64,000 nt of DNA from Ampelocalamus luodianensis (taxonomy: Eukaryota; Streptophyta; Magnoliopsida; Poales; Poaceae). A program made the translations under genes and the position numbers. The notes under the pieces are model-generated. The model saw nothing but the letters and a program-made list of their open reading frames with translations. It had not been told where the DNA came from and did not search any database. Below, one piece after another: positions 10,846 to 21,255 of this stretch. The stretch spans positions 31,398,657-31,462,656 of the forward strand of contig CM070632.1 of NCBI GenBank assembly GCA_036346255.1, read 5' to 3'. Numbering within the stretch: the stretch's first letter is position 1; each line of letters starts with the position of its first letter.

Positions 10846-11273
10846 TCACCAAACGCCTCCACTTGTGACCTTGCACGCCAATTTCCTCTTGTAGATGTTC
10901 GGACTCGTAATCAAGTCCCATATAACCTGCAGGCCATCAACCCTGGTCTCCACGGTCTCGGCTAGGGTGACCCGCTCTCTGCAATGTCGAGTCGTCCTCG
11001 ACTCTCTGGGTGCATCCTCGGTGCGGACCAAAGAGTTCCATAGGACAATCTCCACGGCGAGGTTTACTCGTCGGATCCGAGACCTCGACTTGTCTGTTGG
11101 AGGAGGAGCCCAATCGACCGATGATCGCCGTTATGGTCTTGGTAGATCGGAGGGTCTACAACGGATTGCATTGCGAAGCGGACGTCTTGTTCGCAACTTG
11201 GGCGAGTTGTGATCGAGAGGTGCGAGTACACAACCATAATGTAGGCCGCACACCGGACGAGAGAGGAAGCCAT
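10846..11273 (-). pseudogene. Small unrecognised CACTA ORF
   Basis: Minus-strand frame from ATG at 11,273 (MASSLVRCAAYIMVVYSH), open for 69 codons to 11,064. It continues in another frame from 11,055 (MEIVLWNSLVRTEDAP...RERVTLAETVETRVDG) to 10,846, so one frameshift splits a protein of about 140 residues. The second half is rich in charged residues and might form a short helix. A TATA-like box lies about 70 bases upstream at 11,341-11,352, giving a complete small transcription unit between the two motif arrays. I do not recognise the protein; function unknown. Confidence 0.45.
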
Positions 11274-11340
11274 TTGGAATTTGTGAGAGAGGGGATGATC
11301 AAGGATCGAGGTTCGTGAGAAATCCTCCGATAAGGGTTGT

Positions 11341-11352
11341 CTATTTATATAA
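11341..11352 (-). promoter_or_regulatory. TATA-like box of the small CACTA ORF
   Basis: TTATATAAATAG on the minus strand, about 70 bases upstream of the ATG at 11,273 and about 70 bases from the edge of motif array 2. Confidence 0.45.
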
Positions 11353-11420
11353 AAGAAGTAGTAAAGTGGGCGAGCAGAGACGAAGAGACACTCGCGCGGG
11401 AGATGAAGGGAATGAGATCC

Positions 11421-11665
11421 ATAGCACAGACGGCTCTATGATGGATCCGTCTGTGATAAGATATCACAGACGGCTTTATCTAAGCACCGTCTGTGATATC
11501 ATCAATATCACAGACGGCTCTATTGAAGCACCGTCTGTGATATACTATCACAGACGGTTATTTAATAGAGCCGTCTGTGATATTTAGGATATCACAGACG
11601 GCTCTATTAAAGAACCGTCTGTGATAGTATATCACGACGGTGCTTCAATAGAGCCGTCGTGATAT
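11421..11665. repeat. Internal CACTA motif array 2
   Basis: About ten alternating copies of CACAGACGGYT and its reverse complement (ccgtctgtgat), separated by short spacers such as ctattaa and atatc. The unit is cleaner here than in the other arrays. It lies between two divergent TATA-like boxes (minus at 11,341-11,352, plus at 11,672), so it could serve two promoters at once. Confidence 0.8.
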
Positions 11666-11671
11666 CATTTT

Positions 11672-11678
11672 TATAAAG
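11672..11678 (+). promoter_or_regulatory. TATA-like box of CACTA ORF1 gene
   Basis: TATAAAG, 7 bases after the end of motif array 2, followed by the plant-typical leader word CTAGGGTTT and a pyrimidine-rich leader. A donor-like GTGAGTATT at about 11,938 would end the first exon. Confidence 0.5.
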
Positions 11679-11939
11679 CGCACCTAGGGTTTTGCTCTTT
11701 ACTCGTCACTTCGTCTCCGCGCCCCTTAGGCTCTCGCGCTCTCTCGCTCCTCTAGGGTTCGCCGTTCACCTCCCGGCCGTAAGAAGACCCGCGCCGCCCC
11801 TTCATCGACGACGCGCCTCCGCTCGGACGCGGCCTCCTCCCGTGTCGGCCTCCTCCGGTGCCTCCTTCTCCCGCGTCGGCCTCTCCCCGCACCGGCCTCC
11901 TCCTTGCACCGTGAGTTGTTGTGCGGCATCCTCTCTGTG

Positions 11940-12633
11940 AGTATTCCTAAAGATAATATGTGAACCGAATCTAGTACTAAAGATATGGCAAATTGATCGG
12001 TGGGCTTTGTTGACATGCTCTGTGATGAACTTTGTCTTATCGAGATTGAATGTGATAGTTAGTTGATTCTTGAGCTCTATTGTACAAATTACTTCTTGTC
12101 AATTTCATATCTGTTAATTTGTTACTTTTGATTGAATGCTAGTTATCATAGACGGTTGAATGCCATGTCAATTTGATATCTTGTTAGTTCATTCTTGAGC
12201 TCTATTGTATTGACGAACCGTCTGTGATGTGACTTTGATAGTCTTTGATAATGTGAACTGAAATTGATCGATGGGCTTTGTTCAGTTCGCTCTGTGATGA
12301 ACTTTTCTCTTATCTTGAGATTGAATGTGATAGTTAAGATCATTTTATGAATAGATTGAGATCATTTGTGATTAAGCAAAGTATTGTTTAGAGCTCATAG
12401 TTTGAATTTATACTATCATATTCATTTAATGAAGAGTATAGACAATAGGATTGAGATGGCAAAGACTTGTTCTTTTGCAACTCTCATACGAGAGCACAAA
12501 CTACCATCAATCCTTCTTTATATATTATACGTTTGTGCATCATTTTCGGTTAAGTTGAGTAAATCTGCTTGAATCTGGTCAGTTAGAGCTTACGCATATT
12601 GCTTCGTGCATATATAGATAGCAAGTAAGTGAC
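11940..12633 (+). other. Probable first intron of CACTA ORF1, with internal duplication
   Basis: AT-rich stretch after the donor-like GTGAGT. A segment of about 100 bases (about 11,965-12,060) is repeated at about 12,250-12,336 (shared words: gggctttgtt, ctctgtgatgaactt, attgaatgtgatagtt), and a second shorter segment (12,060-12,120) at 12,165-12,215 (ttcttgagctctattgta). This suggests a tandem duplication of about 200-280 bases. No coding content seen. Confidence 0.5.
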
Positions 12634-14420
12634 ATGGCGTCCGCACCATCTTCGCGCCGTCTGGATCTCAGAGGAAAGTGGTACGTGACGCGAGATGGCA
12701 GAGGAACATCGAGAATTCCTCGAGCCTAATGACCGCCACGAGGTCAATGCCAACGGGATCCCCGTGAGTCCCCCAAGCGTGGCGAGATTCGAACCTTCAG
12801 CGGGATACTTGGAAGGGAACGGGTCCCCATCACCACACCGGTGGACAACGTGTCGGATGTTCGAGAAGCCAGTGTGGGACGAAGTTTTAAAATCGTTCAC
12901 TTTCCCACCGCAGACTTGGCGCGTGGAGCGACGAGCGTTGCTCTCGATCGGAAGGCGTGGAGGACCTTCAAGAGCGTGCTTGTCACAAGGTGCGTGAACA
13001 CGGGTCGAACGCCCTTCACGGCGTATAAATTCTTGTCGCGGGATATATGGGGCGCCTTTGTGCAAATGAAGGCGACGCCGAATTTCTTGAGAAAAGTGCG
13101 GCGCACAAGGCTCTTGACACTTAACACTCACCCCACAAACTCGGCACGGCTGGTGCGGGTAAAACCGCGCAATGGGCGGCGGAGGACGCGAATGAAACAA
13201 GGCCATTTTTGAGATCACGGACCAACGCGCTCTCTCACGGTTAAGAGCGAGGGCATCGATTCGTCTTGGTAAATCTCTTTCACAAACCCGCAGAGGCCGG
13301 GATGTGGCCAACCGTGTGGTAAATGTCTTGAACTACCTAGTTGTTAATAAGTCTATAACTTCATAATGTATATAATAACATGATGACCTCTTGCGGCAAG
13401 AATTGAGTTCCGCATGTTCAAGGCTCCTTCCAAGCGCACGGGAGAAGGATATACTAACTACGTACCCGGGAAACAAGGAGCACCCGGTCGCACGCGAGGC
13501 AAAGGGGTTAACGTATCTTGGAGGATGGATTCCCAGGCGACTCATCGCACGTATAGGAGCAGGAAGAGATCCAAGGCGAGTACGACACGGTGTTGGAACA
13601 TGTGCTTACTTCAAAATTTGAAGGAAGAGAACGGGTGCTTCTTGCAAAATTTGAAGAAAAGATAGCAAGATTGCAGGACCAAGTGAATCAACTACTACTC
13701 CTCAACAACGATCGCGAGTCGCCCCGTTGTTTTGGTAGGCGATCCTCCTCAACATCGAGATGGCGTCGCGTCCACGCAAAATTGTGAACACGATGATGTC
13801 CAATTACCTATCGACGACATCAAGGTAATGTACATCTCCGGAATGCTTCAAAGATAGACCTATAGGATGCCTTAGCTAATTGCGTATCGCTTTGTAGGAG
13901 CCGACGCCTTGCACACTCCAAGTGAGGATGGTTGGGATGTCTATTGAGGTCGGGCGGGGTGGTGTATCCATGCAATGAAGGGATAGTGCAAAGACGGTGC
14001 CCGGTGGCGCGAGGTTACACCAGGTCAGTGGACATGGTACATGATAATTTTAGGGCCGTCCACTGAGATTCGCCGAACGACGAAATCATAACACTAGGGG
14101 ATGCCTGCATGGTTTTATTCAATGGCCAAAGAAGGACATCGCTCGACCTGCATGCGCCTCAACCTTCGATGACTCCACCCAAACCATCTCCACACGACCA
14201 TGCCTCTCAATTCAACTTTTGAAGGACATCGCCCTAGACCTGCGATCTTCGCCTCAACTTTTGATGACTCTACCCCAACCATCTTCACACGACCATGCCT
14301 CTCCAATTCAACTTTTGAAGGACATCGTCTTGGACCTGCGATGCGCCTCAACTTTTGATGACTCTACCCCAACCATCTCGACACGACCATGTCTCTCCAA
14401 CAGACCCTCCATGACCGCAC
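12634..14420 (+). pseudogene. CACTA ORF1-like protein (TNPA-like / Transposase_24-type)
   Basis: ATG at 12,634 (MASAPSSRRLDLRGKWYVTR) then a frameshift into NDRHEVNANGIPVSPPSV (about 12,725-12,780). Next come VWDEVLKSFTFPPQ at about 12,870-12,910, LLSIGRKAWRTFKSVLVTRC and NTGRTPFTAYKFLSRDIWGAF at 12,940-13,065, and ATPNFLRK. Further on are NKEHPGRTRGKGVNVS at about 13,465-13,515 and a coiled-coil-like LLAKFEEKIARLQDQVNQLLLL at about 13,635-13,705. This order is typical of the plant CACTA ORF1 family, thought to be an accessory DNA-binding factor. It is split over several frames and contains stops. It probably continues into the protease-like part downstream as one spliced gene. Confidence 0.7.
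14131..14405 (+). repeat. 90-96 base tandem repeat in CACTA ORF1
   Basis: Three units starting with gaaggacatcg at 14,131, 14,221 and 14,317, each containing tttgatgactc and cacacgaccatg. Unit lengths of 90 and 96 are multiples of three, so the repeat would keep a reading frame. It lies in the variable linker between the ORF1 core and the protease-like domain. Confidence 0.75.
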
Positions 14421-14429
14421 CTCAACCTT

Positions 14430-15835
14430 CGCCTTGAAGCCCGCCTCATCGGTTCCGTGGAGAAGACACCGAACGAACAAAAAGCGTGCGCCGTATCGGT
14501 TCGAGTCGTGCGGCGGGAGGAAGCGCGTGAGCGGCAAGTCGTTCAGACAAATCGAAATCGAAGAACATTAAGGCACTTCCGCCTCCTAACCCTAAGAAAT
14601 ACTCTTTCGAAGTCCGTTGGCGGCGAGCACGATTAGCCTCGTTGGATTAGGTTGTCGAGTTTGCATAGCTGGTACTTGCGTAAGACCAAAGAGAAAGGTG
14701 CGTGATGGAATCACCGTCGATACACGGAGGACTATTTCCTCCACGAGCGGCCCCGTCATCGTGGGCTTCGACGACTTATTCGACCTATTCAACCTCAAAG
14801 CCCTCGATGCCTCACTTCTACGATCTTTGGACACCGTAAGTGTGTACAATCAAGTTCTACATTCACGTACATTCACGTAATATAACAACTCATTGCTTAT
14901 GTATAGATACATGATTAAAACTGCGGCGATTGAAAGAACGGTGGGTTTCCTCGACCCACACGTGGTCTCTCGAGCAAACCATCTTGGCGAGCGCATCCTA
15001 CTTCGAGAAATACATAACGGCAGGATTGCTTGCTCAAAACCACGTGGACTACATAATGGTGCCCTACAACCGTAAGTAAGTGCTTCACTACTTTCTATAC
15101 AAATTTCATTTGTACTTTATCTGTGATATGAACTTAGGTTTAATGACTATAGCGACATACATGAGTAGGCATCTTTGGATCCTTCTAGTCATTATACCAA
15201 AGAGGAATCGGTACTATACCTTGATTCCCTAATGAAAAAGGCCACGACTTCACCCTTGTGCAAGAAGTACTCGATGCAGTGTGCTCATTTCCTCCATACA
15301 TAACTCTATTGTAGTCTTCCTTCGTTTGAAATGGCCGAGGTTAACTTTTTGGAAACATGTAGGTCGTTCATCTCCTATATTGCCAAGGGAGGGCTATACA
15401 AAGGAACTAACGCCACACTTAATCACGGGACGCGATTTCGATGCGTGCTACAACACAATAATCTATATCATACTGTAATAATGCGTCTCAACCGACTATA
15501 CCTATATATGTAATTCTATTTTTGATGTCACAAGAAAAGCGAGAAGAATGTGCATTCTCGTTTGCCATCATATGCGATTCTCATGAGTGCTAGGTTGCGG
15601 ATCCCGAGGTTGGTCAATCTCGCAATAATTGCTAATTATAAATTTAAATATATATGTGTAACACTTTACTCTTGTTTGTAGGTTTTGAATATAGATTTAG
15701 ATTCACTGCTCGTAAAGAGATCTCGGATGTTCGAGGGAGGCTTTGCACCTTCATCATGCGAGATATCATTGCGCCCAACGGAGAGTTTCACTCCAACGAC
15801 CTCGAAACAATTAATATATATTTGATATAGTTGTA
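14430..15835 (+). pseudogene. C48 (Ulp1-like) cysteine peptidase domain of CACTA element
   Basis: Downstream part of the ORF1 gene or a separate gene. About 14,755-14,835 reads VGFDDLFDLFNLKALDASLL, a segment preceding the peptidase domain in related proteins. A plausible intron runs 14,836-14,906 (GTAAGT...TATAG). Then VGFLDPHVV, YFEKYITAGLLAQNHVDYIMVPYN with a donor-like GTAAGTAAG at 15,072, and HLWILLVIIPKRN (histidine at 15,170). YLDSLMKK follows (Asp at 15,223-15,225). Where the family has the catalytic cysteine (LCGYY), this copy reads NLYHTV, with TAT at 15,466-15,468, so the nucleophile appears lost. The C-terminus reads EISDVRGRLCTFIMRDIIAPNGEFHSND. Ulp1-type peptidases cleave SUMO; the role in CACTA elements is not established. 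Confidence 0.65.
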
Positions 15836-16035
15836 ATTCACTTTGAATAGTTGTAATTCAATGGTACACTAGCGACAATATTTGATATATGTTGGTTTGT
15901 AATTGACAATGATCACTTTGGGTTGTCAGTTGATTTATACGTGATGTATCTATTTTACGCTGCTTATTTTCAGAGGGCATGGCTAGCAATTCCGAGGCTA
16001 GCAGAAAATTTTTAAAAATAGTTAGGTGAAGTAAC
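15836..16035 (+). other. CACTA 3' tail without coding content
   Basis: AT-rich stretch between the protease-like gene and the right subterminal array. Presumably 3' untranslated region. No recognisable feature. Confidence 0.4.
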
Positions 16036-16481
16036 TATCACAGACGGTTTAACAATCAAACCGTCGTGAATATGCATATCGCACCGTTCTATTTAATAAC
16101 CAAATCGTGATATACACATATCTCGCACGGTTCAGTAAATAGAACAAATCAGGATATCCTTTATCACTGAGCGGTTCTATTTACGAACCGCTCGAGATAT
16201 GTGTATATCATGCACGGTTAAATAATTAGAAATGCGGGATATGCATATCACGAGCGGTTTGTAAATAGAAGCTCGTGATAATTAGATAGCACACGGTTCT
16301 TTAATAGAGCCGTGCGTGATAATTAGATAACATGAGCGGTTATATAATTAGAACCGTCGTGTCGACGGATTTTTAACAAATCGTGATAACGCTTATTTAT
16401 CACAGACGTACAAAAACCTGACGGTTGGAACCGTGCGTGATGACTATTCGAACCGTTTGTGATGAATTGTGTGTAGTAGTG
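16036..16481 (-). repeat. CACTA right subterminal array and terminal inverted repeat
   Basis: About twelve motif copies in both orientations (ATCACAGACGGTT, ATCACTGAGCGG, GCACGGTT variants), more diverged than in internal array 2. It ends with the terminal inverted repeat GTGTAGTAGTG at 16,471-16,481, then TTT. Confidence 0.85.
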
Positions 16482-16484
16482 TTT

Positions 16485-16849
16485 GTTGATCATCGTCGAA
16501 GAAGACCCAAGGAGCACCGAAGTTCTATGAGGAGGACTACTTCGAAGATCTTGCGAGCTAGGCCGCGTCCTCCACTCGATTGCTTGTGGGCACGTCGCGT
16601 GGCCTCCACGAGTTATTTTGGTTTCCGCTGCAAGTTGTGTGTTGTCGTGAGCCCTGCGTGGCAAACCTTGTAAAACCTTGATCATAAGGTCCTTTTGCTG
16701 TTATGTATTAATAATTTGTTTGCTTCATTAGCCGTTCTATTGTATGGATATGATTTTATCTATGTTGCAACTGTGCGAGTTAGCTACTGATCTGGGACTA
16801 GTTCAGAATGCATAGAGGGTCACGGGGTTGCCTACTCGGGGTCCCAACA
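16485..16849 (+). repeat. G1 5' LTR, right part
   Basis: Continuation of the LTR interrupted at 4,957, ending CCCAACA at 16,849, four bases before the primer site. The matching part of the right LTR is beyond the window, so the empty site cannot be checked here. Confidence 0.75.
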
Positions 16850-16853
16850 GAGC

Positions 16854-16866
16854 TGGTATCAGAGCC
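16854..16866 (+). other. G1 primer-binding site (initiator Met tRNA)
   Basis: TGGTATCAGAGCC, complementary to the 3' end of plant initiator Met tRNA, four bases after the LTR end. Confidence 0.9.
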
Positions 16867-17394
16867 ATATCGACTATAGGACGTAACCATAGTTAGCAGG
16901 GTTGTTTTAGTTGAAAGTTTCAAAATTTATTTTCTAAATCAAATCAAGTCAATTGATGAGTAGTTGTTCTTCTCTCATCTTACTCTATTCTGCTATCATC
17001 TTATCCTAATCTTTCTCTATATCATCCATAAGTTCTTGTATCTTATCCCTTTTAAAACTTTGTTTTTGAATTCAAACTGATCCTTCTCACCTCAGGAATC
17101 CCTAAAGGATCAAGCCTTTCTTCAAATAAACCATCCCTATAAGTTAGATTAGAAGTGTTTTAGCAAAGCTAACCTTCTTAGCTTTAGTATCGTTAGTCTG
17201 TGTAATAGGACCTCTAGCTTGAGTTTTGTCACTTCTTAATAGCTTTCTGGCTATTGTTCTTTGGGTTTAACCGACTGGCCCCAGTTAGATTGCTATGTCT
17301 TTTCTCCCTTGTTCTCTTTTATTTCTTGTGCTTTTCTCTCTCACCTATCGTGCTTTCTTCTTCTCGTCTATTTAACTTGGGAAGTTTGGTGCAG
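16867..17394 (+). other. G1 leader
   Basis: Untranslated leader between primer site and gag. Pyrimidine-rich in its second half and ends TTGGTGCAG immediately before the gag ATG, which looks like a 3' splice site. No ORF0 like that of B2 is present here. Confidence 0.5.
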
Positions 17395-18440
17395 ATGGTT
17401 CAGACCCGCAACTCGGCAAGCCAAGATGAACTAGCGGACCCCTTTACACCCCCACCACCTCCTATAGCGGCCACCGTAGATTAGGGTTTGGGTTAGTTCA
17501 TAGCAACCCAGACATGGTTGATGAATGCAATGATGCAAAACATGAACCAGATGATGACCTAACAGAACCAGACTGTTGCTGCTCTAGTCGCGATGCTGAA
17601 TCAGAACAATCAAGCAGCTGCCATGCCACCCCACCAACTTTTCCTCAATCAAGGCTAGCAGGGTTCATGATAACCCATCTATCTACATTCTCCGGCTCCT
17701 CTGAGCCCTTTGATGAGATGACTAGATGCACTCTATCAAGAAGAAGATCGCCATCGTCCGGTGTGATGACCGTGAGAAGGTTTTGTATCTGCACACTATC
17801 TTGAAGGCACCGCAATGAATGGTGGGAGAATTACTACGTCACCCATGAAAACCACCGAACATCACATGGGCTGAATTTTTAGAAGCTTTCGCTACTCTCA
17901 TATTCTGATCGAGAAGAACAAGTTAGGGAGCTGCGACAAGGAACATGTCGGTGAGTGAATACCTCAACAAGTTCACTCAACTCTCTCGCTATGCTCAAGA
18001 GGATGTTGCCACAGATGATGCACGTCAGAAGCGTTTCAAGCGGGGACTGAACTCTAGGTTAAAGGTTTAAGTCATTTGCAATGACTATGTAGATTTCAAA
18101 TACCGTAAAGGACCATGCTCATAGAAGATTCTCATCATGAGCGTGAAGAATACCGTAAGAGGAAGGTGATGCAGCATGGTGCTCATCAAAGTCATCCGCA
18201 CAGAGACAGAATGAATGTGCAACACCCTGGCTGTCTTGCTCCTCTTGTTACCTTCAGGACTCCTGCGACAACACCTTGCCCAGCTGCTCCAGGATATTGC
18301 AGCTCTGGCAGCAACCACACCAACAACCAGCAGCCAAGAAGCAACAATCATGCTGTGGGTATCACCTATTTCAACTATCAATAATTGGGACACTACGCCA
18401 GCAACTGCTCGTAGAAGCAAGGTCTAACGCTGGTCAGATT
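17395..18440 (+). pseudogene. G1 gag
   Basis: ATG at 17,395 (MVQTRNSASQDELADPF, then a proline run). A capsid-like region follows in several frames (for example LNKFTQLSRYAQEDVATDD around 17,965-18,020) and a zinc-knuckle remnant at about 18,358-18,415 reads YFNYQ*LGHYASNCS. The first two cysteines of the expected C-x2-C-x4-H-x4-C are tyrosine-like codons, so the knuckle is broken. At least eight stops. Gag would form the cytoplasmic particle in which the element RNA is copied. Clearly dead. Confidence 0.7.
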
Positions 18441-18558
18441 CAATTTAGGAGCTACTCGACCAAAACCCCATGCCAGAGCGGGTTGTGGAGCACCTCGGAT
18501 CTCGGTTGCACCACCAATACTCCCGACCATTTGGGAGAGTCGTGTAAACCATGTCACA

Positions 18559-21255
18559 GTGGAGGAAGCCCAGACTGCCTCGGATGTTGTGCTGGGTAAG
18601 TTCCTTGTAAATTTAGCACCTGCTACTGTTTTGTTTGATTCTAGGGCTTCACCTTCATTTGTTTGTTGGAGTTTTGTTGCAAAGCATCATCTTAATGTTT
18701 TGGCTCTTGAAAGTGCTTTGTTGGTTCAATTCCCCGGTTCAGAGTTAAGTACAAACCAAGGGTGCCCAGAAGTTAAAGTGACCATAAAATGGGTAGAATT
18801 CCTAGCCAACCTTATAATCATTGACACCAAGTCTTTGGATGTGATTTTGGGTATGGATTGGCTCACTAACCACCATGCCATTTTGGATTGTGGTGGCAGA
18901 AGCATCACTTTGGTCAGTCTAGTTGGAACCCAAGTAAAATTTGAAGCCTCCTCAGAGAAGCATGATAAACCTCTAGTCTGCAGTGTCAAGGCTGTATCTT
19001 TGGAAGATGTGCCACTGGTAAGAGATTTTCTAGATGTCTTTCCGAATGAGTTACTTGGAATGCCATCGGACAGGGACTTAGAGTTTGTCATCAACATAGT
19101 TCCGGGAACTGCACCCATTTCCAAGAGACCCTACCGTTTGCCTGTCGACGACTTAGTGGAGTCAAGAAGCGATTGAGGAGATACAAGATAAAGGTTTTGT
19201 CGACCATGTTCTTCGCCTTAGGAGCCCCATGATCTTTGTTGCAAAGAAGGATGTGGATTACCGCTCACTCAATGAAGTTACCATCAAGAACATGTACCTC
19301 CGCCCGGGATTGATGATCATTCGACCAGTTGAAGAGAGCCGAGTGTTCTCGAAGATAGATCGAGCTCAGTTACCATCACCAAGATTCATCCGGATGATAT
19401 CCCCAAGACGACTTTCTCAACCTGCTATGGACTGCAAGTTCACGGTCATATCTTTTGGATTGATCAATGCCCATACTTACTTTATAAACTTGATGAATAA
19501 AGTATTCATGGAGTATCTAGATAACTTCATCATTGTCTTTATTGATGATATTCTAGTATACTCCAAAAGTGAAGAAGAGCAGAAGAGCACCTTCGTTTGG
19601 TCCTGAATAAGCTTAGAGATCCCCAGCTCTATGCTAAATTCGGCAAGTGTGAGTTTTGGATGAAGAAAGTTATATTCTTAGGGCATGTCGTGTTTGCAGA
19701 AGGAGTTGCTATCAACCCTAACAAGGTCGATGATGTGCTCGACTGGGAGTCGCCCAAGTCAGTACCACAAATCAGAAGTTTCCTTAGTACGGTAGGATAC
19801 TACCGTCGATTTATACAAGGATTTTTCATAATAGTAAGACCTCTCACCTAGTTGCTGAAAAAGGAGAAGTGATTTGCTTGGACACCAGAATGTGAGCAGA
19901 GCTTTCAAGAATTGAAGAAGCATTTGACCACTGCACTAGTGCTGAGCTTACCTGATGTTCGAAAGGACTTTGAGATTTTCTGTGATGCCTCACGATAAGG
20001 TCTCGATTGTGTCCTGATGCAAGAAAGGAAGGTAGCAGCTTATGCTTCTCGTCAGTTGAGACTTCATGAATCAAATTACCCCACTTATGACTTCGAATTG
20101 GCTGTCGTAGTGCATGATTTGAAGATATGGCATCATTACCTCATTGGTAATCGATGTGAGGTTTACACTGATCAAAAGAGTTTAAAGTACATTTTCACTC
20201 AAGCTGATCTGAATATGAGGCAAAGAAGATGGTTGGAATTGATCAAGGATTGCAATGTGGAAATCCATTATTATCCAGACAAAGCTAATGTCGTAGCAGA
20301 TGCTTTAAGTAGAAAGGTTTACTGCAATATTCTGATGATCAAGGAAAGCCAGCCAGCACTACACGAAGAATTTTAGAAGCTCAAGCTTGGACTTGGTTGA
20401 AGAAGGTTATTTAGCTGCTCTAGAAGTGCAACCCACTCTACGAGATCAGATCACGGAAGCACAGACTAAAGATGTGGATATCAAAGAAATAAAGAGCAAC
20501 ATGAAGAAGGGTAAATCCCTAAGATTTTCAGAAGACGAGCAAGGGACCATTTGGTTTGATAAACATATTTGTGTACCAGACCAAAGAGAGCTCAAGCAGT
20601 TGATACTCAAGGAAGCTCATGAAGCCTTGTATTCCATTCACCCCGGAAGCGCGAAGATGTATCAAGTATCTTAGGGAGTTTTAGTGGTGCCTAGTAGGAA
20701 GTGTGAGATTGCCGAATACGTTGCTCAGTGTGATGCCTGCCAACAAGTTAAAGCCATGCATCAGAGACCTACTGGACTCTTGCAACCTTTGGACGTACCT
20801 GAATGGAAATGAGAAGAAATTGGCATGGACTATATCACCTATCTGCAGAGAACCAGAGCTGGCTATGATTCTATCTGGGTAATTATAGATCGCCTAACAA
20901 AAGTTGCCCACTTTATTCCAATGAAGACCACCTACTCAGGAGATAGGGATTATACATGGCAAAGATTGTATGTCAGCATGGTGTACCGAAGAAGATCATG
21001 CCAGATCGAGGATCCCAGTTCACCTCAAGATTCTGGCAGAAGCTACATAGTGTTTTGGGTTTGGACCTGAATTTCAAGATGACCTACCATCCTCATGTGA
21101 TGGCCAAACAGAAAGAGTAAATCAAATCCTAGAGGATATGTTGAGAGCCTGCGCTCTAGCAAACCAGACCAGTTGGGATCAAAGTCTGCCCTATGCGGAG
21201 TTTTCCTACAACAACAGTTATCAATCAAGCTTGCAGATGTCCCCGTTTGAAGCTT
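18559..21255 (+). pseudogene. G1 pol: protease, RT, RNase H, partial integrase
   Basis: Protease is open at 18,559-19,176: VLFDSRASPSF at residues 24-34, where the catalytic motif should be DSGA (AGG at 18,643-18,645 instead of GGG), and later DVILGMDWL. RT runs about 19,090-19,850 with FIDD at 19,538-19,549, but the conserved stretch before VDYRSLNEV is shortened. RNase H at about 19,960-20,330 has a stop in CDASR*GL (TAA at 19,996). Integrase has VAQCDACQQVKA near 20,710-20,760, MDYITYL near 20,825, and DRGSQFTSRFW near 21,005. The expected HPQTDGQTE motif is decayed to HPHVMAKQKE. The frame ends at YNNSYQSSLQMSPFEA, joined to B1 protease at 21,251-21,255. No tail domain is left. Confidence 0.8.

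Larger units (their letters stand above)
4958..16481 (+). mobile_element. CACTA (En/Spm-type) DNA transposon inserted in G1 LTR
   Basis: Left end CACTACTACAAAAC at 4,958; right end, read inward on the minus strand, CACTACTACAC at 16,481. Both ends are flanked by TTT (4,955-4,957 and 16,482-16,484), the 3 bp duplication typical of this superfamily. Arrays of short motifs with cores CAGACGGTT or CGAGCGGTT sit inside both ends and again in the middle. Contents: a captured host-gene-like segment (+), TNP2-type transposase (-), a small unknown frame (-), and an ORF1/C48-protease-like gene (+). All are frameshifted. The element is about 11.5 kb, the size of an autonomous-type copy, but looks unable to make its own transposase. 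Confidence 0.93.

Noticed and set aside
10231..11665. CRISPR-like or satellite array
   Set aside because: Motifs are short, in both orientations and identical to CACTA subterminal motifs; no regular spacers, and the window is plant DNA.
10231..11665. Second, nested CACTA element between the two internal arrays
   Set aside because: No CACTA termini or 3-base duplications at the array edges, and both arrays abut TATA-like boxes of the outer element's genes. Not fully excluded.
12583..13311. 242-codon minus-strand ORF
   Set aside because: Antisense of the CACTA ORF1 pseudogene; its composition follows from the plus-strand coding region and it has no recognisable domain.
14100..14360. Minus-strand 78-codon ORF in the ORF1 linker
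   Set aside because: Antisense of the 90-96 base tandem repeat.
16854..16866. tRNA gene
   Set aside because: Only 13 bases complementary to the initiator tRNA 3' end, right after an LTR: a primer site. No cloverleaf around it; the same holds at 44,382.
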